A stretch of DNA of 41,340 nt from Flavobacteriales bacterium. Lineage in GTDB: Bacteria; Bacteroidota; Bacteroidia; Flavobacteriales_D; Sanyastnellaceae. The translations under genes and the position numbers were made by a program. Location: contig JADHRK010000003.1 in NCBI GenBank assembly GCA_016777435.1, positions 1 through 41,340 of the forward strand, read 5' to 3'. How positions within the stretch are numbered: the first letter of the stretch is position 1; each line of letters opens with the position of its first letter. This document shows, one piece after another, positions 24,566 through 33,352 of the stretch. Below the pieces are notes generated by a model. It was not told where the DNA came from. It was given only the letters and a program-made list of their open reading frames with translations, and ran no database searches.

Positions 24566-27500
24566 TCAGCGCACCAGCGATACCGTACCGGACTTCAACC
24601 TCGGTCCGTCGCGCATTTCGTAGCGCATGCGCCAAACGTATACCCCGTCCGGAACGAAATGGTCAGAATCGAGCATTTGATTGTTGCCAATCCAGGGTTC
24701 ATTGGGGTCTTCGCTGTAAAAAACCACATCCCCCCAACGGTTGAAAATCTCCAACCAAAACCCGCGCGGTTCAACTCCTTCAATCCGAAAGGCATCGTTC
24801 ACGCCGTCATTGTTCGGAGTGAAGGCAGTCGGGATATAGACCGGATAAAAGACATCCAAAAACACACTGTCTCTCGCCGTGCAGCCTTCAGATGAAATGC
24901 TTTCCAAAACGAACCACTGAGGGCCTTGCACTTCCACTTCAGGCGTGAGGCAATCGCTGCAGCTCAGCCAATCATCAGGTGTCCACCACAACGTATCCGC
25001 GTCAACCGTTCCAAACAACCGCACTTGATCCAACCAATCCACTGAACGATTCGGTCCTGCATCCACATAGGGCGGTTGCCAAACTTGAACGGTAATGTCA
25101 GTGCTGCCAGTGCAGCCAAACTGGTCGGTAACAAAGACCGTAAATGTGGTCGTTTCAATGGGAAAAACTTGGGTCGATTGTGCCGTTGGACTTGCCGCCA
25201 ATCCCGAAGGCGTCCAAGAGTAATTCACCCCATCTGAGGCGCTCAACTCCATGGTTTCCCCACGGCACATCCAACCTCCACCCGTCGCATCCGCGCTTGG
25301 CGCAATCAATTCCACGCTCACGCTGTCCACCCCCACTCCACAAACGTTTGCAATTTGCACGGTAAAAGTGGTATTCACCGAGGGCGAAGTAAATGTGTTT
25401 TGAGCCAGCGGATTGGTGACCAATTCAGCCGGTGACCAGAGGTAACTCATGCCTTCCCCCGCCTCCAAGAAGGTGCCTTGTCCTTGGCACAAGAAAATAG
25501 TCGGATACGTCTGTCCTCCGGGAGAGGATTGCACCACATTGATGGTGACCTCTTCCTCTGCAAGGCAATCATTTGGACTTGAAATCAACGCCGTATACGT
25601 CGTACTCTCTGTGGGGCTGGCGGTAGTCAGCTGCGAAGACGGAGATCCCAATCCAACCGTAGGCGACCAAATCACATCGCTCCCACCGGTCGCTTCGAGG
25701 TCCACCACATCACCGAGGCAAATGGTCATGTCATCGGTGATGTCCGTCACCAATACTTCAACCACTACAGTAACCTCAGCGGTTCCTGTTCCACACGTGT
25801 TGGAGTCTTCCACTGTATAAGTCGTAGTCTGTGAAGGTGTTACCAATGGGTTGGGAATTGTGGGGTCGTCCAAGGTTGGATGCGGCTGCCATTCCAAGGC
25901 ATCCGTACCGTAGGCTTGTAAATTCGTGCTTTCTCCCTCGCAAACCGGCGGCACACCGTCGATCAACGGTTGCGGAATTTCCTCAATGAATAGTGTGGCA
26001 AAGGCGGTATCCGGTTCCAAGCACCCACCGCTGGCAGAAGCGTCCGAGACAATCAACATCACATCCCACTCTCCTGCCGTGAGGTATACATATTCCGGGT
26101 TTTCCTCATCGCTCGAATTCAAATCACCAAATTCCCAGCTGTAGTCATTTCCCCCGATGGAATTGTTGACGAACTGAATCGGCTCACCTGCGCAAATCAA
26201 GTCCGGCGCTTCGATGTTAATGTCCGCCACCAATGAGCCCAAGTTGAATTTGAAGACGCCCAAATTGCAATTGCTCGAAGCATTGTTCCCTGACCATGCC
26301 CCTGCTGTTGTCGGGAAGTCATCCCATCCCCCACATCCCGCGCACACCGCCTGGTATACGGTGCCATTTTTATCGAATCGCGACGTTCCTCCGTCTACGT
26401 GTTCGTTCGAAAACGTTCCCCCAAAAAATGTTCCGTACGTCAAGTCCGCCGCTTCCGGTGCCAAAACTCCTAGCCAAAAATCACTTCCGTCCGTGCCAAT
26501 TTGATATGCATCAACCGTGGTAGGCATGCCGCTTGTCGTCGATTGTCCCGCATTAGAGCTATTGTTGTTATTGGTGACTCCTCCCCATCCGCTGATGTAC
26601 ATCTCATCGCAATCCGAAACCAGAAACGCTGTGGGGCTGATGTCAATGCCCGATTGTGGAAGGCCGATGCGGGTGACCCAGTCCACGTTGTCCAATGCCG
26701 GACTAAATCGCACCACAAATGTGCTTCCATTTGGATTATCCGCGTAGACATCCCCGACCAATTGCAAGGAAGAACCAACCGTCTGGCCGCAAAGGTGAGG
26801 TCGGTCTTCGGTATCCAATTGAACGAAATAGGATTGGTCGTAATCATCGGTGCCGAAATAACTCGCGGCATCCAAAATTGGAATGGCCGGCGCATAGTTC
26901 AATGCGAATACATATCCGTCGCTTTCGCCTGCCAAATCTGGTTGGTATGCATCCGGGGAAGTTGGCAAGTCATCGCTCCTTGTGCCGCCAGCAACATAAG
27001 CCGTTGTGCTTCCTTGCGCGAACTGAACGGCATAGGCCGCGTCATCCTGATTCCCGCCGAAATAAGAGGAAAACTCGAGGTCTTCGAGGTCTTCCGAAAG
27101 CCGAATAATCACCGCATCGCTCGGACCATTGAGCCCGGGGTCAAAGGCATTGGCCATGGGGAAGTCATCGCTTCGTGTACTCGTCGCCAACCACACGTCG
27201 CCCTGTGGATCCACCATGACTTCGCCGCGGCAAACATCCCCGTAATTGTAATTCAGCTGAGTGCCCAAGTTCAGCCCATCGTTCTCCGATCCGCCGATGA
27301 ATGTGGAAGCAGTTAATGCACCGTCCACCCCATCAATTTTGGAGATGATGATGTCGCAACCCTCCGAAAAAGCTTGATAAAAACTGTACCCTCCTAGATC
27401 AATGAACGGTCCGCCAACAAATGCTTCTTGGAAAGCGCCCGAAGTAATGGGAAAGTCGGCCGAACCGGTTGTTCCCATAACATAAATCTCCCCCAACGAG

Positions 27501-28585
27501 TTGGTGACGATGCTGTGCGGATAATCAAGGTTGGTCCCTCCGAGGTACGTGCTGTATTCAAGATTGGTCCCGTCAGCCGAAAAAATGCTGATTCCAAAAT
27601 CAAAATCCCCGCCATTGTAGGTGGCATCGAAGGCTCCTGCCGTGGTCGGATAACCTGCATCGCGGACCCCCGACCCACCAATTAAACGGCCTTCATCATC
27701 ATAAGCCGCGGTGAAACCCCAGCTGTCAGCCGAAGAGCCCACGAAGGAGGCAAATTCAATTTCAGGATCAATGATCAGCGGGCGAGAAGCATCGTAATCT
27801 CCCAGCTCATAGGTAATGCGATAGGCATCGTCTTCCATGAATTGCAGGCGGTAGGAGCAATCCACCTCTTCCATCACGCTCCCATTCATTTGGTACGCAA
27901 ATGGAGCCGCCTCTGCAATGTGTCCCCAAGCACCGGTGACATCCATTCCCTTTCCCACGCGAGGTCCGAGCAAATGCTTTAGGCTACCGTCGGCTTGCAA
28001 TGCCGTTTCCAAGCCGCGATAAACGGAAACAATCTGTTGGGGATCGGCGCCGGGGTCGACCCTCCAGTCGCATTTGATGTGGGAGGCATCCCCTCTCATT
28101 CCATCGATAGAACCGTGAATCCCTGGCCACACGTGTGCCAATTTCAATTTGCCTGATGGCTGCACCGCTCGGGCCCATTTTGATGGATCATTCCCACGGT
28201 AATAAGAAAGGTGGTGGTCCGAAGGGTGGCTCGCAACGGTTTGATATTCCATTGAACATCCCTCCCATTCAACATCCAAGACATACTTGTTCAACCCACT
28301 GACAGGTGATTCATGTCGGGCGAGCGCATCATATCCCGATGCGAGCATGCCGGCTTTCCACCCTTTTTCAGTCAGCCACCAATCACCGCCATAAACGCGC
28401 GCCTCCGCGCGAACCTCATCGTGGAATTGCCCTTCATTGGGCACAAACCAAACGCCTTCAGGAAGATGACCGCGCTGCAGAGTTCGCGCATCGGTTTGAT
28501 CGGTTTGCGCAGAAGCACCGGCCCCCAGGGCTGACCCTACGAAGACCAGAATCAAGAAGGTTATGTGCTTGTTGTCACGCAACAT
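24566..28585 (-). CDS. Large secreted adhesin-like protein with SBBP propeller, PKD/Ig-like domains and T9SS type-B C-terminal domain
   Basis: This is a 1339-residue protein. The signal peptide ends ALGAGASAQ. Next is a domain seen before beta-propellers (LPEGVWFVPNEGQFHDEVRA onward, ~25-285). SBBP-type propeller repeats follow (~290-780; YSTYLGGTNLDYPHS and similar STFIGG, SSYFGG, GTFFGG strands), each cycle ending near FPITSGAFQ-like text. A PKD domain (NDYSWEFGD) and several PKD/Ig-like repeats (TTTYTV, TTTFTV) come after. The last ~90 residues are the gliding-motility-associated C-terminal domain: YIPTAFTPNNDGVNDAF, FNRWGDVVFYSED, DGVYVWRM. That domain directs export by the type IX system and release or attachment at the surface. 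The ATG at 28585 begins the signal peptide, and the frame is open back to 28666. Confidence 0.92.
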   Translation of the reverse strand: MLRDNKHITFLILVFVGSALGAGASAQTDQTDARTLQRGHLPEGVWFVPNEGQFHDEVRAEARVYGGDWWLTEKGWKAGMLASGYDALARHESPVSGLNKYVLDVEWEGCSMEYQTVASHPSDHHLSYYRGNDPSKWARAVQPSGKLKLAHVWPGIHGSIDGMRGDASHIKCDWRVDPGADPQQIVSVYRGLETALQADGSLKHLLGPRVGKGMDVTGAWGHIAEAAPFAYQMNGSVMEEVDCSYRLQFMEDDAYRITYELGDYDASRPLIIDPEIEFASFVGSSADSWGFTAAYDDEGRLIGGSGVRDAGYPTTAGAFDATYNGGDFDFGISIFSADGTNLEYSTYLGGTNLDYPHSIVTNSLGEIYVMGTTGSADFPITSGAFQEAFVGGPFIDLGGYSFYQAFSEGCDIIISKIDGVDGALTASTFIGGSENDGLNLGTQLNYNYGDVCRGEVMVDPQGDVWLATSTRSDDFPMANAFDPGLNGPSDAVIIRLSEDLEDLEFSSYFGGNQDDAAYAVQFAQGSTTAYVAGGTRSDDLPTSPDAYQPDLAGESDGYVFALNYAPAIPILDAASYFGTDDYDQSYFVQLDTEDRPHLCGQTVGSSLQLVGDVYADNPNGSTFVVRFSPALDNVDWVTRIGLPQSGIDISPTAFLVSDCDEMYISGWGGVTNNNNSSNAGQSTTSGMPTTVDAYQIGTDGSDFWLGVLAPEAADLTYGTFFGGTFSNEHVDGGTSRFDKNGTVYQAVCAGCGGWDDFPTTAGAWSGNNASSNCNLGVFKFNLGSLVADINIEAPDLICAGEPIQFVNNSIGGNDYSWEFGDLNSSDEENPEYVYLTAGEWDVMLIVSDASASGGCLEPDTAFATLFIEEIPQPLIDGVPPVCEGESTNLQAYGTDALEWQPHPTLDDPTIPNPLVTPSQTTTYTVEDSNTCGTGTAEVTVVVEVLVTDITDDMTICLGDVVDLEATGGSDVIWSPTVGLGSPSSQLTTASPTESTTYTALISSPNDCLAEEEVTINVVQSSPGGQTYPTIFLCQGQGTFLEAGEGMSYLWSPAELVTNPLAQNTFTSPSVNTTFTVQIANVCGVGVDSVSVELIAPSADATGGGWMCRGETMELSASDGVNYSWTPSGLAASPTAQSTQVFPIETTTFTVFVTDQFGCTGSTDITVQVWQPPYVDAGPNRSVDWLDQVRLFGTVDADTLWWTPDDWLSCSDCLTPEVEVQGPQWFVLESISSEGCTARDSVFLDVFYPVYIPTAFTPNNDGVNDAFRIEGVEPRGFWLEIFNRWGDVVFYSEDPNEPWIGNNQMLDSDHFVPDGVYVWRMRYEMRDGPRLKSGTVSLVR

Positions 28586-28678
28586 AGGGATTGGAACAGA
28601 TTGCTTTCTAACAAATAACGGACAAAAGGCCGTGCAGGTTGCCTTCGCTTTGCGCGCTAGACACACATTGTCTTCAAC

Positions 28679-29677
28679 CTAGGCCAACTGCTCGGTCAGT
28701 AACCTCATCTCTATGACGGGAGACATTCGCTCATGGAGGATTCGATGCACTGAATCAGCGATGGGGGTTTCCACCTCGAATTTATCGTTCATGCGATGAA
28801 TTCCCTGAGAGCCGTTGAATCCCTCCGCTACCATGTTCATCTCCATCATTGCCCCTTTGACACTGTATCCTTTGCCAATCATCATGCCCAAGGTTCGGTT
28901 GCGGCTATGCGGACTGTAAGCGGTCACCAACAAATCCCCGAGGTATGTGCTTTCCTTGACGTCTCGGTCCAATTGGTGCACCGCCGCCAGAAATCGCTTC
29001 ATTTCTTGGGAAGCATTGCTGATGTAAACGCTGAGAAAGTTGTCTCCATACCCCAACCCCAGCACGATTCCTGCACCAATGGCGTAGATATTCTTGAGCA
29101 CCGCCGCCAACTCCGCTCCCACCACATCTTGGCTGGTTTGAACTCGGATGTAGCGCGTGGCAAATGCTTCTGACAAGGTTTCGGCCAGCTCCAAGTCCGG
29201 GCAGGCCATGGTGAGGTAACTCAGCTTTTCGCGCGCCACCTCCTCAGCATGGCACGGACCCGCTAACAACCCAATGCGCTCATACGGAACATTGAACTGC
29301 TTGTGCAGGTACCGCGCGGGGATGCTATCGTACTCCACCACCATGCCCTTGATGGCGTTGATGATAATCTTGTCTTCCATGCCCTTTGGGTCATGCGCTT
29401 GAATCACTTCATCCAAATGGATGGAAGGAATGGCAAAAATCAACACATCACTGGCATCTACGATCTCCTGCATGTTGTTGGAAACCGTAAGCTTATTGGA
29501 ATCAAAAGCGATGCTTTGGATGTAATGCGGATTGCGGCCAAATTCCATCAAATGTTCCCGGGTTTCCTCCCGTCGTACCCACCAACTCAGGTGCTCTTTG
29601 TTGGTGAGCACCATCTTGGCAATGGCCGTGGCCCAGGAGCCGCTTCCAATAAGTCCGTAACGCAAGTTTGATGGCAT
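28679..29677 (-). CDS. gpsA: Glycerol-3-phosphate dehydrogenase [NAD(P)+]
   Basis: This 332-residue enzyme reduces dihydroxyacetone phosphate to sn-glycerol 3-phosphate, the backbone for phospholipids. The nucleotide-binding loop GLIGSGSWATAIAK is at residues ~8-21. The substrate/catalytic region AAVLKNIYAIGAGIVLGLG contains the conserved lysine. AGPCHAEEVAREK corresponds to the family GPSFA(E) segment. The length is normal. It is divergent from glyS. A TACCTTTG box on the minus strand sits only five bases from the ATG, so the mRNA may be leaderless. It supplies a precursor for the same pathway as PssA, encoded about 4 kb away. Confidence 0.96.
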   Translation of the reverse strand: MPSNLRYGLIGSGSWATAIAKMVLTNKEHLSWWVRREETREHLMEFGRNPHYIQSIAFDSNKLTVSNNMQEIVDASDVLIFAIPSIHLDEVIQAHDPKGMEDKIIINAIKGMVVEYDSIPARYLHKQFNVPYERIGLLAGPCHAEEVAREKLSYLTMACPDLELAETLSEAFATRYIRVQTSQDVVGAELAAVLKNIYAIGAGIVLGLGYGDNFLSVYISNASQEMKRFLAAVHQLDRDVKESTYLGDLLVTAYSPHSRNRTLGMMIGKGYSVKGAMMEMNMVAEGFNGSQGIHRMNDKFEVETPIADSVHRILHERMSPVIEMRLLTEQLA

Positions 29678-29682
29678 GGGGT

Positions 29683-29690
29683 CAAAGGTA
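29683..29690 (-). promoter_or_regulatory. -7 box immediately before gpsA, suggesting a leaderless transcript
   Basis: On the minus strand TACCTTTG matches TAnnTTTG and ends 5 bases before the gpsA ATG. With a start site a few bases past the box, transcription would begin at or next to the start codon. A TTTTG 24 bases upstream is a loose -33 candidate. Confidence 0.4.
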
Positions 29691-29744
29691 ATGGAGAGCG
29701 TGTTGTGTCTGCCGCAAAAGTGAGGCGGTACGGTTTCCGAGCGC

Positions 29745-29752
29745 TACCTTTG
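29745..29752 (+). promoter_or_regulatory. -7 promoter box of glyS-pgk
   Basis: TACCTTTG followed by C matches the Bacteroidetes -7 consensus and ends 29 bases before the glyS ATG. No well-spaced -33 TTG is visible. The same box sequence serves gpsA in the opposite direction 55 bases away. Confidence 0.5.
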
Positions 29753-29781
29753 CCCTCGCATCCAGCACATTCGATAAAAAC

Positions 29782-31320
29782 ATGAGCGACGATCTTCTCA
29801 AAAAAGTCATCAGCCACGCAAAGGAATACGGCTTTGTATTTCCTTCCAGTGAAATTTATGATGGCCTGTCCGCGGCCTATGACTACGGCCAATTGGGCGC
29901 CGAATTGAAAAACAACATCAAGCAATACTGGTGGACTGCAATGGTTCGGATGCACGAAAACATCGTTGGCATCGACGCTTCCATTTTCATGCATCCCACC
30001 ACTTGGAAGGCTTCCGGACACGTTGATGCTTTCAACGACCCACTCATCGACAACAAAGACTCCAAAAAGCGCTACCGCGCCGATGTCTTGATCGAAGACC
30101 ACATTGCCAAGATTGAAGCGAAAATCAACAAGGATGTCGTCAAGGCCGCAAAACGCTTCGGAGAGGCATTCGACGAACAGCAGTTCCGTGAAACCAACGG
30201 TCGGATTCTGGACCGTCAAAAACAAATTGACGGCATCAACAGTCGGTTTAAATCGGCCATGGAGGCCGATGATTTGGCGGCGGTCAAGGCCCTGATCGAA
30301 GACCTGGGGATTGCCGATCCTGACACCGGGAGCCGAAATTGGACCGACGTGCGGCAGTTCAATCTGATGTTCAAAACCGAACTGGGTGCTGTGAGCGGGG
30401 ACAGCGGAGTGATCTACTTGCGGCCCGAAACCGCACAAGGAATCTTCGTCAATTACCTCAACGTCCAGAAAAGCGGCCGGATGAAGTTGCCGTTTGGCAT
30501 TGCGCAAATTGGAAAGGCCTTCCGAAATGAAATCATCGCCCGGCAGTTTATTTTCCGCATGCGGGAATTTGAACAGATGGAAATGCAGTTTTTCGTCAAG
30601 CCCGGCACCCAGGAAAAGTGGTACGAATACTGGAAGGAAGCACGCCTCAAATGGCACAAAGCCTTGGGGTTTGGAGAAGGCATGCACCGGTTCCACGATC
30701 ACATCAAGTTGGCACACTACGCCGACGCAGCAGCCGACATTGAATTCAACTTTCCCATGGGCTTCAAAGAGCTCGAAGGGGTGCATTCGCGGACGGATTT
30801 TGACTTGAAGCAACACGAAGAGCACAGCAACAAGAAATTGCGGTACTTCGATCCGGAGACGCAAGAGAGCTATGTGCCTTATGTCGTTGAAACGTCGATA
30901 GGGTTGGACCGAATGTTCTTGGCAACGCTGAGCGCGGCCCTCCAAGAAGAAACGCTGGAGGACGGATCACAGCGCACCGTGCTCCGCATTCCGGCGCCGC
31001 TCGCCCCGGTCAAAGCCGCGGTATTGCCGTTGCTCAAAAAAGATGGGCTGCCTGAAAAAGCACGCGAAATCTTGAAAATGTTGCAACTGGAACACAACGT
31101 CCAGTACGACGAGAAAGACGCCATTGGCCGCCGCTACCGTCGACAGGACGCCATTGGAACACCGCTCTGCATCACCGTGGACCATGACACCCTCACGGAC
31201 CATGCGGTCACCATCCGCGACCGCGACACCATGGCCCAAGAACGAATTCCGATTGCTGATTTGGCCGCACGTGTGCACGAAAAAGTAGGCCTTGCACAAT
31301 TGTTTAACTCCCACTCATGA
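29782..31320 (+). CDS. glyS: Glycyl-tRNA synthetase (single-chain, eukaryote-like type)
   Basis: This 512-residue class II synthetase is of the alpha2 form (not the bacterial GlyQ/GlyS tetramer). The N-terminus YGFVFPSSEIYDGLSAAYDY, the catalytic LRPETAQGIFVNY, motif 2 AFRNEIIARQFIFRMREF, EMQFFV, and motif 3 around ETSIGLDRM are clear. A C-terminal anticodon-binding domain (~395-505) begins near APLAPVKAAVLPLLKKD. It charges tRNA-Gly with glycine. Its stop overlaps the pgk start by the four bases ATGA. The length is normal. A long antisense frame across it is a shadow. Confidence 0.96.
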   Translation: MSDDLLKKVISHAKEYGFVFPSSEIYDGLSAAYDYGQLGAELKNNIKQYWWTAMVRMHENIVGIDASIFMHPTTWKASGHVDAFNDPLIDNKDSKKRYRADVLIEDHIAKIEAKINKDVVKAAKRFGEAFDEQQFRETNGRILDRQKQIDGINSRFKSAMEADDLAAVKALIEDLGIADPDTGSRNWTDVRQFNLMFKTELGAVSGDSGVIYLRPETAQGIFVNYLNVQKSGRMKLPFGIAQIGKAFRNEIIARQFIFRMREFEQMEMQFFVKPGTQEKWYEYWKEARLKWHKALGFGEGMHRFHDHIKLAHYADAAADIEFNFPMGFKELEGVHSRTDFDLKQHEEHSNKKLRYFDPETQESYVPYVVETSIGLDRMFLATLSAALQEETLEDGSQRTVLRIPAPLAPVKAAVLPLLKKDGLPEKAREILKMLQLEHNVQYDEKDAIGRRYRRQDAIGTPLCITVDHDTLTDHAVTIRDRDTMAQERIPIADLAARVHEKVGLAQLFNSHS

Positions 31321-32504
31321 AGCTGACCGATCTTAACCTGGAAGGCGAGCGAGCGCTGATTCGCGTCGATTTCAATGTGCCGTTGAATGAAGCGTGTGAA
31401 GTGACAGACGACACACGCATTCGGGCAGCGCTACCAACCATTCAACATGTTTTGAAGCAAGGTGGATCAGTGGTGCTCATGTCGCACCTTGGAAGGCCAA
31501 AAGGACCCGATGCCCAATTCAGTCTCAAACATATTTTGCCGCGACTGGAAGCGCTGCTCGGTCAGTCTGTAAAATTCGCCCCCAATTGCGTCGAAGATGC
31601 CGCACTCGATGTCACACAATCGTTGAAGCCCGGTGAAGTTGCTTTGCTCGAAAACCTACGGTTTCATCCCGAAGAAAAAGCCGGCGATGAGTTTTTCGCT
31701 GGGCAACTCGCTGAGAACGGCACCGTTTACATCAATGATGCCTTTGGAACAGCGCATCGCGCCCATGCCTCCACAGCAGTAATCGCCCGATTCTTTCCAG
31801 AAGACAAAGCCTTTGGATTGCTGTTGGCGAAAGAAATCGACGCCCTTGAAAAGGTTCTCGCCCATCCTGAAGCCCCGCTCACGGCTATCATTGGTGGTGC
31901 GAAAGTCAGTTCAAAACTGGGGATCATCGAGCACCTCATCGGTCGTGTCGATCGTTTGATCGTCGGGGGCGGAATGGCGTACACATTTGTTCAAGCGCAA
32001 GGCGGAAAAATTGGCAATAGCTTGGTTGAATCGGAAATGCACGCACAAGCGATGGCCATTTTGGCAAAGGCGAACTCCACTGGAACGGAATTGTTGTTGC
32101 CGCATGATACGCTGATTGCCGATCAATTCGCCCCCGATGCAGCAACAGATGTGGTGGAGACCCATGCCATCCCCGACGGCTGGATGGGACTGGACATTGG
32201 GCCAGAAACCACACAACGGTTTGTCAAAGCGGTGCTGAGCTCAAGAACCGTTCTCTGGAATGGCCCGATGGGCGTATTTGAAATGGACGCCTTCGCCAAA
32301 GGGACGAACGCCGTGGCTGATGCACTGGCAGAGGCGACTTCTGAAAGCGAAGCATTCACGCTGATCGGGGGTGGAGATTCTGTGGCGGCCATCAACAAGG
32401 CGGGCTTGGCCGAGAAAGTCAGTTATGTCAGTACCGGTGGTGGCGCGATGCTGGAATACTTGGAAGGCAAGGAATTGCCGGGAATCGCAGCCATGCGGTC
32501 ATGA
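31317..32504 (+). CDS. pgk: Phosphoglycerate kinase
   Basis: This 395-residue glycolytic enzyme transfers phosphate between 1,3-bisphosphoglycerate and ADP. The substrate-binding RVDFNVPLNE (residues ~17-26) and SHLGRPKGPD, the hinge-region IGGAKVSSKLGIIEHLI, the nucleotide-site WNGPMGVFEMDAF and the terminal GGGDSVAAINKAG and STGGGAMLEYLEG are all present. It starts with an ATGA overlap on glyS and ends with an ATGA overlap on the next small gene, so all three are probably on one mRNA with translational coupling. The length is normal. Confidence 0.97.
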   Translation: MKLTDLNLEGERALIRVDFNVPLNEACEVTDDTRIRAALPTIQHVLKQGGSVVLMSHLGRPKGPDAQFSLKHILPRLEALLGQSVKFAPNCVEDAALDVTQSLKPGEVALLENLRFHPEEKAGDEFFAGQLAENGTVYINDAFGTAHRAHASTAVIARFFPEDKAFGLLLAKEIDALEKVLAHPEAPLTAIIGGAKVSSKLGIIEHLIGRVDRLIVGGGMAYTFVQAQGGKIGNSLVESEMHAQAMAILAKANSTGTELLLPHDTLIADQFAPDAATDVVETHAIPDGWMGLDIGPETTQRFVKAVLSSRTVLWNGPMGVFEMDAFAKGTNAVADALAEATSESEAFTLIGGGDSVAAINKAGLAEKVSYVSTGGGAMLEYLEGKELPGIAAMRS

Positions 32505-33010
32505 AAAGCACACGCCTCGTCAGGCTTCTGCTCATCGGTATGCTTTCTTGGAGTGCATCGCTGCTCGCACAAGAGCGCGTCAATGTTTACCCCGACCATC
32601 GCATGCTTTGGAGTGAATTGATGCTTCATTCAGAACAAGGATTGATCCGTGAGGGAAACGATTGGCGTGGCACCGTGCTCTGGACCACACGCCCGGGAGA
32701 ATTGTTTGAGGGGTATTCTTCGAGCTCCTTCGATTTGAAATTCACCGTCCGTGATGGCCACTTGATTCAAGGCGATTCAAACTTTAGCGATGCCATTTTG
32801 TACACCTTGGAGGGCAATACAATCTACATTGGAGACAGCACCTTTCCTCTGGACCTGGTCTACACGCTTCAGCCAGATGCCCTTGACCCCAACGCCTTTG
32901 GTTTGTACAAAGAAGACAGCATCAGCGTATTTGACCGCATCTGCGTGTTCGAAGGCAAGCCATCGCCGGAAACCCTATTTGGCTTCTTGCTCGCGCTCGG
33001 CTTGCTCTAA
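32501..33010 (+). CDS. Small secreted protein of unknown function
   Basis: This 169-residue protein has a signal peptide (basic start MKSTRLVRLLLIGML, cleavage near LLAQ). I do not recognise the family. The mature part (~25-169) has alternating hydrophobic/polar strands (SSFDLKFTVRDGHLIQGD, ILYTLEGNTIYIGD), suggesting a small beta-rich fold, and ends in a hydrophobic stretch (LFGFLLALGLL). That stretch could be a membrane tail, although it is short and has no basic stop. Its ATG is inside the pgk stop (ATGA), which fixes the start and implies co-translation with pgk. No terminator is evident before the convergent purS. Confidence 0.75.
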   Translation: MKSTRLVRLLLIGMLSWSASLLAQERVNVYPDHRMLWSELMLHSEQGLIREGNDWRGTVLWTTRPGELFEGYSSSSFDLKFTVRDGHLIQGDSNFSDAILYTLEGNTIYIGDSTFPLDLVYTLQPDALDPNAFGLYKEDSISVFDRICVFEGKPSPETLFGFLLALGLL

Positions 33011-33068
33011 ACGCTTTTTGATTTTTGGTATGACGCGCTAGCCAATGTGCAACGTCACACGGATGGAA

Positions 33069-33332
33069 TCAGGCTACTGCCTCCAGTGCCTCCACATGGA
33101 ACTCAAATTGCTCCATGATTTGATTGGTGAGCAGCTTTTCACAAGCTTCCTTCACTTGTGATTCCGCTTCCGCTTGATTGGCAGCTTCTACCTCCAATGT
33201 GATGTGCTTGCCGATTCGGACCTGGTCAATGCCGGCCAGTCCAATATTTTTCATGTTGCTCGAAACGGCCTTCCCTTGCGGGTCCAATAAGGCGGGCAAA
33301 GGCATGATGTCAATGGATGCGCTGAATTTCAT
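33069..33332 (-). CDS. purS: Phosphoribosylformylglycinamidine synthase subunit PurS
   Basis: This 87-residue small subunit supports the PurL/PurQ/PurS complex, which converts FGAR to FGAM in purine synthesis. It matches the family by MPLPALLDPQGKAV, a central VRIGKHITLEVEA and the C-terminal CEKLLTNQIMEQFEF. The length is typical. It is transcribed 20 bases downstream of pssA and stands alone, without purL or purQ here. Small-subunit genes of this kind are often scattered in Bacteroidetes, so location gives no further clue. Confidence 0.92.
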   Translation of the reverse strand: MKFSASIDIMPLPALLDPQGKAVSSNMKNIGLAGIDQVRIGKHITLEVEAANQAEAESQVKEACEKLLTNQIMEQFEFHVEALEAVA

Positions 33333-33352
33333 GGTCGGAGCTTAAAGTGTGT

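Noticed and set aside
26501-27316. A 271-codon plus-strand frame inside the T9SS cargo gene
   Set aside because: It is antisense to SBBP repeats of a clear secreted protein and has no signal or domain.
29587-30945. A 452-codon open frame on the minus strand across glyS
   Set aside because: It is antisense to a complete glycyl-tRNA synthetase, has no recognisable domain and overlaps gpsA; it is a codon-bias shadow.
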